Positions 54,992 to 64,000 of a stretch of 64,000 bases of DNA are shown here, piece after piece (positions within the stretch are counted from its first letter, which is position 1; each line of letters begins with the position of its first letter). Under the pieces are notes generated by a model. The model was not told where the DNA came from, ran no database searches, and was given only the letters and a program-made list of their open reading frames with translations. The DNA lies in assembly GCF_964275005.1 (NCBI RefSeq), contig NC_092702.1:35720316-35784315 (forward strand). The letters run 5' to 3'. This stretch comes from Diadema setosum (lineage: Eukaryota > Echinodermata > Echinoidea > Diadematoida > Diadematidae). The translations under genes and the position numbers were made by a program.

Positions 54992-57181
54992 TCACACTGA
55001 TTTTGACGCATCATCGTTCTTCCTTGTTGCATTGTTGTTTCTTGAACCAGGCTTTTCACTCCTACTGTTTTTCCCACTAGGATTGCGTTGTCTCTTTTCA
55101 TCCCTATTTCTTTCCCCTCCCCCTCCTCCTCCTCCTCTTCCACCATCTCCCCCAACTCTTCCTCCACCGTTAGCTGTCCCATTATTTCTGCTACTAGCAC
55201 TACTCTTTGTAGGACCGCTTGGTTTTCTCGTTCTTTCTCTCTCTGATTTGGGTTGGCTTTGCTCTTTAGCAACAGCGGCTCGTGGGGAAATGTCTGTGGC
55301 AGTTTTACTGGTTCGCTTTGATCTACTGACTTCTGTTTCTATCTTTGGTATCTTGGGCACTTGCTCGCAAGTCCTTGTTTGATCGTCTTTAGCATCAATA
55401 GGATCGGGTTTTTGTTTGTCATCGAGGACGTAATCTGCTCTTCGGGCAGACTCAGTTTGAGGTATTTGGTAATCTTTGGAGTTTGCGATATGTGGCCCCG
55501 TCACATCCATGTCAGAGGCTTCAGTCGATGGTGACAAAGATTTCAGTGTCTTGAAGTCGTCACCTTTCCCCAGTGACAGCTGAAATTGGGTTGCGGCAGA
55601 CTTCCGGTCAGCGGATTCATTCAGTTCCATCGCCTCACCTTCGTCATCTTTCAATGGCAAGCTACTGTTGGTGTTGAAGCTATCCTCTTCGCTGCTATGG
55701 ACGACGCTAAAGAGAGGAGGGAGATAAGGCGGAGGAGGACGGAAACCTCGTTTATATGGGTCTGATTGGTTCTCGGTTGCCAGGCCAGCTACCTCCATTT
55801 CCCCGTCGTTGCTTCGTCCCCTTGCACCCACCTGCAGCTGTAACCCGTTGGAGGTGGCGAACAAGACAGGGATCGGAAAAGACCGGCTGATCGTCGACCG
55901 ATCTAGAGTTGATCTGTCGGTCACTGAGCCGTCGCTGCCATCAGCCCAGGATGGTCGGACACCGGGAATCCGCACATGGTCCCGAAGTGCCGACTCTATG
56001 GCATTGTCTGGACGACCAGAAAAAACGTTCCTAATTTCCTTCCAAGTTTCAGGCCAAGCTGTGAGGATAACTACAGACACTAAGAAATCGTAAATAAATT
56101 TTAGGCCTGTGCAAACAACCCAGAGTATTTCGGATCCCGACGACCTGCCTGAATAAACGTAGATCATGTGGATAAGTTGGTATGGCCCTATCAATAAACA
56201 CCACAAAACAACTAGCACCCCGACGGGTTTGGCATGATTCAGCTCCTTTCCAGTGCCTCGCAATTCGGCAAGTTCGTCGTAACCAGCTTGTACCAGTCCA
56301 CTGTCCCTGGCATTTGTCTCCCACGCTAGACGTACTATATAAATGTAACTACAGAGGATGGCGATCCATGGCGCTATGACACAAAATAGTGTTATCAAGA
56401 TATTAAAGACTAGATTGTTTTCGTAGAGTACGGAACAGAAATAGCGGAACTCGAAGTAACTACTCTCAACGGAAGTGACAATAATGGCAAGGTTGAACGC
56501 CGTGCAGTGAATCCAAGTGTAGCCGGCAAAGAGATTTGCTTTGACGCCGATAAAGTTTCCGATGTATGAGTCGGAATATTTGAGTGAAAATATCCTGTCC
56601 AGTACGAGTATCAAGAGGCACATGATGACTTGAGTGTGGATGAGATTGAAGACGAATGAGTTAACAACACACAGAAATGACAGGTCGAGCCACACAGTAC
56701 CGTTAGACAGCATCGACGCTGCTATGAGAGGAGCGTTGAACACACAGTCACACACGACCGTGATGGCTAAGTTATTGAGAAAGGTGTAGAGCGCACGACT
56801 CTTGTAGCACTTGTGGCGGAGCGCGATGACAACGGCGACGTTGCCCACCAGCGCCAGGAAGGTGATGACGAGCAGGAGCGCGCCGGCGATATTTTGAGTT
56901 CCATTGTTCTGCGTCGAAGACGGAATGACGGTCGATGAAGATTTGTAAATAAATGCGGCGGTGGTCGAAATCGATGTAGATTTACTGGTGGTCAGTGATA
57001 CAGTGGTTTCTAGCCCTGTTTCCTCCTGGCTGGTAGTCTCTTCCGCAAAGACGGTTGAAGCTATATTAGTCCACAGGAAGTCCGTTGTCCCATTCACTAT
57101 GATGTCGGCAAAGACCGACGTGTCGCTGTCACCACTTCCCCACGACGTCACGTTAGTGGTCGTGTCTACTGTGGTCGTCAT
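54992..57181 (-). CDS. Orphan rhodopsin-like (class A-type) GPCR, single exon, 729 aa
   Basis: Met at 57181 opens 729 uninterrupted codons. Residues 1-95 are extracellular, Ser/Thr-rich, with N-glycosylation sites (NVT, NGT). Seven membrane segments follow at about 97-121 (GNVAVV, the TM1 Asn), 134-158, 168-195, 214-237 (Trp in TYWIH-like position), 256-283 (Pro in VIAPW), 321-343 (Pro in LIGPYQ) and 352-375. The TM3 end reads LDRIFSLKYS, so DRY is DRI. TM7 has FIYDFLVSVV where NPxxY is expected. TM2 carries LAITVVCDCV. A 340-residue cytosolic tail is low-complexity, Ser/Pro-rich, with a glycine run at about 684-698 and a basic end. Seven-helix receptors of this type couple to G proteins at the plasma membrane. 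I cannot assign a ligand or named subfamily. Confidence 0.85.
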   Translation of the reverse strand: MTTTVDTTTNVTSWGSGDSDTSVFADIIVNGTTDFLWTNIASTVFAEETTSQEETGLETTVSLTTSKSTSISTTAAFIYKSSSTVIPSSTQNNGTQNIAGALLLVITFLALVGNVAVVIALRHKCYKSRALYTFLNNLAITVVCDCVFNAPLIAASMLSNGTVWLDLSFLCVVNSFVFNLIHTQVIMCLLILVLDRIFSLKYSDSYIGNFIGVKANLFAGYTWIHCTAFNLAIIVTSVESSYFEFRYFCSVLYENNLVFNILITLFCVIAPWIAILCSYIYIVRLAWETNARDSGLVQAGYDELAELRGTGKELNHAKPVGVLVVLWCLLIGPYQLIHMIYVYSGRSSGSEILWVVCTGLKFIYDFLVSVVILTAWPETWKEIRNVFSGRPDNAIESALRDHVRIPGVRPSWADGSDGSVTDRSTLDRSTISRSFPIPVLFATSNGLQLQVGARGRSNDGEMEVAGLATENQSDPYKRGFRPPPPYLPPLFSVVHSSEEDSFNTNSSLPLKDDEGEAMELNESADRKSAATQFQLSLGKGDDFKTLKSLSPSTEASDMDVTGPHIANSKDYQIPQTESARRADYVLDDKQKPDPIDAKDDQTRTCEQVPKIPKIETEVSRSKRTSKTATDISPRAAVAKEQSQPKSERERTRKPSGPTKSSASSRNNGTANGGGRVGGDGGRGGGGGGGERNRDEKRQRNPSGKNSRSEKPGSRNNNATRKNDDASKSV

Positions 57182-58515
57182 GATGACCTTTGAAAATCCA
57201 GTGACCAGGAATGTGAGGACTGTCTGCCATAACGTGTAGAAAAGCGATTCCCTTGACGCCTTAGAAAGTCTTCATAGTACAATCGCTATACCTCGTGCAC
57301 CGCTTGATTAAAGTTATTGCGTCTCGTTCAAACGATGTTGTGCAATGCAAAACTCCTCGATTTATGAGACTGTCATATTTACGCCGTAATTTCATATCAT
57401 TGCGATACACTGTGTGTCATCGATGCGATTAAAGGTAACAACTCAAAGATGGAAATTCAGCGATTCCATTTCAAAGTTAAGAAAGCCATTACTGGAACTT
57501 GAGCTTACCCGTTTTACAATGGGTCCAGCCAGCGGTAAGCTACTCTAATAGACACATCGCGAATCCACTGATGATAATACAAGTACAGTCCCTTGAATGA
57601 CTACCCGCGAATGAGCGCTTTAACCCAGTTTGAGGGTTTGTTTACCAGCAGGTGGATGGCTAGCGTTTGTCGAATTTTCCCTATGCAGACTTGTTGCTGT
57701 TAAAAGGTCAAAAACGCTGATTGCCTTGGTCCTTGTTTTGTAGTCTACAAACACATTTTCCGGTTTGCTATCACTAATTTCTATCAATCTACTACGTGAA
57801 GTAGCCTACTTTATACTGCGTGAGAAAGCCGATGGATCGTTAGTGTCGCAAATGTACCTAGGCTGGTACAGACAGGACCAATACGCAATGAAATGCCCGC
57901 CGTAGGAAGGTTACGCGGGACGCCATTTACATGACAACGAAGGGCGCCATGCGGCACAGTGGTATAGTACTGAGTACACACTTACACACACATAAACACT
58001 CACACACAGATCGTCCCCGCATACAAAATGATGGCAAACAGCATACACACTCGGTCATATCTACTCGCGGATATGTACACACTATTATACGCACACACAA
58101 TTCGGCGCTCTTTCACATAGACGGGGCGGATATAATTGGAAGGTTTATCACTTTCAGTTAATTTATCTTTCGTTTTCCCTCCTAAAAGGAGTGACTACAC
58201 GAAGAAGTAGGCTCGTCTGCCGGAGTTAAGCAATAATTCAAGGATAATAAGCATAAAAGATCACATCATTCATTACGGCATTGTGTAATGAAATACACCT
58301 GCATAGTCAGAACGGCGTTGCACATTATCGTCGTTCAATAATTATATTTATATATGTAATGAAACAAAGAAAGGGAAAACTGACCAGAAACAAATGATAA
58401 ACAGTAAAAACTATGAGCAGAGAAAATGAGTTATCCAGATGGATCCCATTTTCTTTGTTCAAAGTTTTCACTATTATTATATTATATGTTTATATATATA
58501 ATGATTGTTATTATA

Positions 58516-58556
<41 letters not shown>

Positions 58557-61500
58557 GTTTAAACCAAATATGTTTGTATAAAAATTATGTATAATAAGAG
58601 AGAGAGAGAGAGAGAGAGGGAAAGATGGAGTGAGTCCATACCCATGTTAATCCTGTATTTAGAGAGAGAATGGTTTTAACATGCATTTTAGCAAGTTTTT
58701 ATCACGACCTTATGAACGACTTTATCAACCACAACGGGACCCCGTTACTCGTGTTCTTTCTTATTTTTCTTCTGCATTTTTCTTTTTATTTTAATACAAA
58801 TATTCTGTACTTTTACGTGTCTCCTCGCCTTGCTAGTTTTACTCCAAGCAGCAGAGAAATGTGGAAATTCTGATTCTGAATACCAAGACCAATTGCAGAC
58901 TTAAAGGGGCATCCCAAACGATTTTCATAATTTCACACCATGTAGTACATAAATCGACATCTCCATGTATAGATTTGTGAAATGTATTGCGGTCCTGATC
59001 GAAGAAACTTATACTCTTTAAAAAAATTACACTGAACAAGGATGGTGACGTAAAAGGCTAACATATTTCAGAAATGTACCAATGTAACTCCATTAGTACG
59101 GCTTGCTAAACAAGTTCACCTGTGTTCATGCATGCTTTCTTCTTTTGTTGAATCCTGCTTCCTTGAGTCCCCACTCATGCATGCCTATTGTGAGGTTACA
59201 TGTCATCATCCTTGTTCGTTGTGATTTGTTATACATTTTGGAGACATTCCTATTCCTCATTCCAATCACTATGAATTTGGAAACTCTTTACCCAGCATAA
59301 CCGATGTATTGTTATTCAAATGTAAAAATCTGAAAATCATTTAGAGGTCTCCTTTAAAATTATCGTCACGGATACAAGAGCTCGTGTGGAAGTCAAGGTG
59401 TAATTGAAAGGCAGCCTTGTGATGCGTCAGTAATATTGATAATGGCCATTTCAGCGGTCAAGGATTTTATTTTGTGTTTGAGCTGGTCATTAAAAATTGC
59501 AGGGATGAAAAGACAGCACAACCGTTGCTGGTGTGAGGCTATGAATGAATGGGTACCTTTGACTGTTTGCCGAAAGGTAGCCAGTTGTTTTGCCCTCCTT
59601 CAATGTACGAGAAAGATTCTCTATATACTGGTAGCACGACCGAGATTAGTAACGAGATTGCTTGCTTGCAGATGGCAGACCTCGATCGTTTTCGAATTCT
59701 CGATTCGACTTGATTAGAAAAGGGGATAGTGGCTTGATATGTTAACGTATGTGATCAATATATCAGAATATCCACTACATTTTTCTATAGAGTGATGTTT
59801 CATTAGAATCATTACCGTGTGTGTGCATGTGTGTGTGCGTGTGTGCATGTGTGTGTGCGTGCGTGTGTGTGTGTGTGTGTGCATGCGTTATAAAAAAAAT
59901 GCGTGTGTACTAGAGAAACTAAAAGCAGCTTAGAAAGATATCAAATTGAATTTTGATAAGTTGTTTTTGGCTTAAGATTTGAATTTCTGTGAATATAATA
60001 TCATGATCAAAGAGAAATTAAATAGGTATGGAGTGTACATAATATGTGTACGTAGCAATTGCGCTGTAGACGATATGATGTAAAGCCATGTGAAACAACC
60101 AAATACATGTATAGTTCGTAAAAGCGCTATACAAATGTATATTGCTGTAATGGTCACAGACACACGTAGAGGTAATTTGATGAATGCCATGATACAATTA
60201 TGCTTTGAAGTGTTGTTGAGTTCTGCTTTCAAATAATACTAGCAGATGATGTGTCACAGATATTGGACAAACTTTAAATCGTGTCAATGATCTTACGCTG
60301 GTTGAATGATTCTCAATATTTTCATGTTTCCACATCAGAAATGAACGAGAACAGCAAATAAAACTATTTTGCGTTCTCTATTTTATTTATCAAGTGTTCT
60401 TGTGTTCAGATGATTACAGAACCACACCAATTTTAGACCTACTTTCTTTTCAATTCATCACATGAAAACCGTCCTGTAAATAACCAACGTTTAGATGTAG
60501 CTCTTCTTAAAACTTAACGATGCAAATCCCCTGTACAATTTGTATATAATCAATTACATACATCCATCTGATGAAACATGAGATTAAATCAATTAGTCAT
60601 TCGTGTCTCATTCTTTTGACTTGAAGGAATTACCATACACATTCATGGGTTACTTAGATCTCCATTCGTAAATCTGCAAAGATGCAAATCTTTGCTGATC
60701 ATGCTGACGTTAGAACGTTATACATTGGTGTTATAAGTGATCAATCATCAAGCAAGCGATGGTGATGGGCTACACCACGTGAATATTCTCTCTCATTAAG
60801 AAGAAGAACAGCAACAACAACAACAACAATAACAACACAAACATTTCCTCCAAGGACCAGTGATATTACGAATCATGACGTAGACGCGTACAGATTCTAA
60901 CACCTTTCTCGTTTCTTATCTCGTCAGTCATCAATGTTTGATTACATTTTTTTTTTCTCGTTGACTATTTTGCCGTCATTTTTGTATACCGTTATCATCT
61001 TCCAATCAAGGGGATTTCTTTGTGTATTCATACTCGGCGAATCGACTTAATATTACTCCACTGTTTCAGAATCTATGACTTTACAGATGGACATTTATGA
61101 AAAAACTACACTGCAACACTTATTGACGTCCTCCCCCGATCACCTAGTTGCTTTGTGATAATGATGGATTGTCAATGGCGAACAGTGACGGACTATCAAT
61201 CGCAGACGTCTACTCGAAAGAAAACGCGAGGAGTGTCGGGCTCGATAGCTTCGTAGGATCCACACATCAGGTAGCTATGGTTGCAGGAAAGATTAACAAA
61301 AAAGAAGGGAATCATACAATGAAATACAGTGAGTAGATATCAGCTTCAATGTCAGCTATTAGTAGAGTTGTGATATTTTTCTAATTAGTGTGGCTGATGC
61401 AGTTATAAACAAGGCGACATGTCAAAAAACAACAACAACAAACAAACGTGCCTGTTTCTACAGTAAACGTCTTAGTTGCCATTGTATACCGTCAAGTACA

Positions 61501-61704
61501 GTTGTAACAATTATTTTGTCTAAAACAGGCAAGTTTACTTTACGTATTCAATTGTGGATCCCCCTCCCCCGGAAGCATGGAGAAACTCAATTCTTCTGTT
61601 CCTATAATTCGATACTCGTAGAAGGCTTCCGTTGCGGTAGAACGTTGGGTGGTAGAAGGTGTAATGGTGCACCACGTATTCTTTCTTGGGTTTCGGCGAG
61701 CATG

Positions 61705-61765
61705 TTCTCGCCGTCATGGCCGTTCTTGCCGTCATGGCCGTCTTGCCGTCATGGCCGTTTTCAAA
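61705..61765. repeat. Short tandem repeat, ccgtcatggccgttcttg
   Basis: gccgtcatggccgt recurs at about 61710, 61728 and 61745 (17-18-bp spacing). Confidence 0.85.
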
Positions 61766-61833
61766 AGATTGAAAGCGGTATCATGGTTTCATGATATTAC
61801 CAGTTAAAGAAGCATGATGACCACGATACAAGG

Positions 61834-62002
61834 CAGGGGCGGATCCAGGAATTCCGTAAAGAGGGGGCGTGTTTACAAAATTAAAGGGGGGGGGGCACGC
61901 ACCCCTCCCCCCATTTTTTTCTTTTTATTTCTTTTGTTTCAACAAAAAATAAAGGGGGGGGGGGGCGTGCGCCGGTTGCGGTCCTCCCTGGATCCGCCCC
62001 TG
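61834..62002 (-). mobile_element. hAT-like MITE, copy 4 (reverse orientation)
   Basis: 169 bp, caggggcggatccaggaatt ... ctggatccgcccctg, opposite orientation to the other three copies. Flanked by direct repeat CAAGG. Confidence 0.87.
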
Positions 62003-62344
62003 CAAGGGACTACACCAGCAATGGGTTTGATGTATGATATCTATCAATCATATTTCACCAGACTCCAGCGAGCCTGTAAGCACAATTGGGGCCGATACCG
62101 CTAATTGAATGATCACAATTTTGTGCACATAATGTAGATGTGGCGTAGTGGGGAATACGTCATAAGATTGCTCGTGCAGGTGATTATAAGGTGTATAAAA
62201 GGGAGAGAGAGTGAGAGAGTGTGAGACTGAGAGGCGATGGAGACGTGGAGAAAAGAACTGTGCATGCCTGTAGAGGTGGGTAATCATTATATCTGGACTT
62301 TGTTGCATTGAAAAGTTAGGTACATGGTTTACATCGAGTCTTAA

Positions 62345-62726
62345 AGGGATGGTACAGTATTGGTGGAGATGAGAATTTGGCATTTAACTTTTTGCGAGAT
62401 ACAAAGAAAACACTTATGATATAGTACAGAGCATACCATTTCAAGAGGAATTAAAAGTTTATTGATGAAAATCGGGTTTGGAATGACTGAAACATCCAAA
62501 AACAGAGTAAAACAAAGCGATCGTAATAAAGTGTGGGTCCCACACTTTATTAGAATCGCTCTTTTTTTGCATATCTCGGCCATTTCAAAACCAATTTTCA
62601 TCACATAAATGTTGAATTCCTCATAGAATTACATGCTCTTTCATATTTAATAAGAGGGTTCTCATTATTTCAACGAAAAATGTTAGAAATCTGAAATCAG
62701 GTCTCAACCAAAACTGTACGATCCCT
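62345..62726. mobile_element. TTAA-flanked MITE, 382 bp
   Basis: TTAA at 62341-62344 and 62727-62730. Ends agggatggtacagt and actgtacgatccct are near complements; a perfect central dyad aaagtgtgggtcccacacttt marks the middle. Single ends of the same type (ttaaagggatagctta at 30189) suggest more decayed relatives. Confidence 0.8.
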
Positions 62727-62895
62727 TTAAGAAATTAAAATACACTTTTTCTACTATAGCAGAACTTCAAATAGTTTGCCATTTTCGTTTATTTCTTTGA
62801 TTATGGGCAGCGGGTCCAAGCACACTTTATAATATCAACCTAAGATTACAATAATCCGACGTCGATAAAAAAACAAAAAAAACAACAACCCTTAC

Positions 62896-64000
62896 CTCTC
62901 CCCGTTCTCAGCCGAATCGATGATGATCTGGTGGATGTAGAGCTTTGGATTCTCGAAAAACTCCCAGTCCCATGGCTTGTAGAACTCGGCATCATAGTCC
63001 CACTCGAAGTATAGGCGAGTGATGAACCCGACGTTGACGGAGGACGCGCCGATGTGCAGGTAGTTCGTCAATGGCTCGTACTCGCGGAAGTCCCTGGGGT
63101 AATTATTTCAATGCGAGGGCAGAGGCCACAAATATGACTCGAATTCGACATCTAGTTTGAATTCTTTCGAAAACGCAATAGCTGCAAAAATTAATTGAAA
63201 CAGTTCATCAATGATATGTCAATTATAATCGATACCGAACAAATAAAGTCAACGTATGATTTCGTTGAGGTGTATTAAACGTATGATGATTATAATTTGA
63301 ATCAATAATAGATATGCCCTTCTTTCCGTATTTTACCTTGTGCAGCTCACGTTTTCATCGTTGGCATAATTACCTGTAAGTGTGCGTCTATCTTCAAGCT
63401 TGAGAAATCCTGTAGGGTAAATATCTATTCTACCTGGAGCAATGTATTTGACAAGGCTCATTTTCTTGAGTATATCAACAGCTTCCAGAAAAGAGCGCAT
63501 TGCTACTTGTTTTGTTTAACACACAGCCACACATTTTTTATATTATCGGCCGGTATACTAGTGTATTATATTTACTTTTTTCCCTTCTAAGGACCTTATA
63601 CCTATATAAGCCATTCCATCCTTCAGTAACATATTACGCGAATCATTTCCATTTTGCATACGTTAGATGTTGCTATGTCGGGAGAGCCTCAGGCAAGCTT
63701 TCTCGGTGTCTTGTCTTTGTTATAAAGTATACACAAAATTTGAATAATTATGGTAGGAACTGGTCTATGATAAACATGTTGCAGACTTTAATATCAAGGC
63801 TTGAAGGCCCGAGATTTACCGCAATGTATTATGCTACCACTATATGACCCTAAAATGACGAGTTATCCAAATCTGAGAAAGAGGGGATAAAAACACACAA
63901 CTCACGGCGAAAGAGCGAATGTTTCTGATTCACCGTCATCACCCACAAGAGAGATGAAAATCTTCCCCTTGTTGGTGTTCTCAGCCCTGTTTCCGTCATC
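62896..64000 (-). CDS. PLAT/LH2-domain protein, probable pancreatic-lipase family (partial, runs off right edge)
   Basis: Two minus-strand exons: 64000 (edge) to 63906, and 63093 to 62896, joined in phase (P-D codon split 2/1) by GT-AG signals. The first reads DDGNRAENTNKGKIFISLVG then DDGESETFALSP, a PLAT beta-sheet start. The second reads DFREYEPLTNYLHIGASSVN, VGFITRLYFEWDYDAEFYKP, WDWEFFENPKLYIHQIIIDS, AENGER. The order, a glycine-rich strand, then VGxITxLxFxW, then WxWEFF...LYIHQIII, resembles the C-terminal PLAT domain of lipoprotein and pancreatic lipases (VGELLxLKxKW...WSDWW...IxKIRV). The domain aids lipid or colipase binding. The alpha/beta-hydrolase part would lie beyond the right edge and the 3' exon(s) to the left; neither is visible, so a stand-alone PLAT protein is possible. 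Confidence 0.7.

Larger units (their letters stand above)
57182..62340. other. Intergenic or intronic stretch between the GPCR and PLAT genes
   Basis: No supported exon. Contains ac-rich sequence (57975-58100), (TA)n at 58518-58551, (GA)n at 58598-58618, an interrupted (GT)n at 59817-59882, a single ttaaagggg-type repeat end at 58901 and (aac)n near 60810-60835. Three 3' exons of the PLAT gene may lie here but were not identifiable. Confidence 0.4.

Noticed and set aside
54957-55382. 141-codon Pro/Leu-rich plus-strand frame
   Set aside because: Antisense of the Gly/Ser-rich GPCR tail; low complexity explains it.
55809-56324. Open frames overlapping the GPCR on both strands
   Set aside because: Shadows of the 729-codon receptor frame.
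61390-61794. 134-codon frame as a gene
   Set aside because: Contains a short tandem repeat (ccgtcatggcc) and no recognisable domain; not supported by splice context.

Overview
This is a eukaryotic nuclear window, most likely from a marine invertebrate deuterostome, and an echinoderm is my best guess. The evidence is spliced genes with long introns, dense short inverted-repeat transposons, many poly(G)/poly(C) and (TA)n runs, recurring words such as taggcct and taacgtta, and a Gypsy-like fossil, a Penelope-like remnant, LINE tails and tRNA-derived SINEs. Species placement is inference.

Five protein-coding loci are supported by exon structure and recognisable protein sequence. From left to right: (1) a complete seven-exon GATD3/ES1 gene of the DJ-1/PfpI superfamily (+ strand, 1456-7086) with a mitochondrial-type leader and a textbook U12-type AT-AC last intron; (2) a complete four-coding-exon SLC16/monocarboxylate-transporter-like gene (+, 12525-25247), whose first coding intron is 10 kb and packed with repeats; (3) a complete LSM1 gene (+, 36491-41812); (4) a single-exon 729-residue orphan rhodopsin-like GPCR (-, 54992-57181); (5) two internal exons of a PLAT-domain, probably pancreatic-lipase-family gene (-, 62896 to beyond the right edge). 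The genes do not form an obvious pathway; this is an ordinary gene-sparse stretch.

The remainder is repeat-rich. 3-10 kb: small pogo-like and other MITEs and a tandem TGTC-rich repeat. 13-19 kb (SLC16 intron 1): a promoter-like GC-rich patch, a 92-99-bp minisatellite, an old 1.2-kb tandem duplication and two hairpin (foldback) elements. 19.7-22.7 kb: a fossil Ty3/Gypsy body in antisense. 26-29 kb: a Penelope-like remnant containing a nested LINE tail and a MITE, then a hammerhead-like motif. 29.7-31.2 kb: a probable solo LTR inside a (TA)n microsatellite. 32-36 kb: an inverted pair of 15-bp minisatellites and a second, wider inverted repeat. 40.5-41.6 kb: a 1.1-kb element with internal 300-bp repeats in LSM1 intron 3. 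42-54 kb: mostly unannotatable, with scattered MITEs and SINEs. 57-63 kb: intergenic or intronic.

The most notable items are the AT-AC intron, the foldback insertion with its empty-site relative in the same window, the four copies of one MITE with readable target duplications, the inverted minisatellite pair, and the hammerhead-like motifs. I found no clear evidence of a wholly new molecular system.
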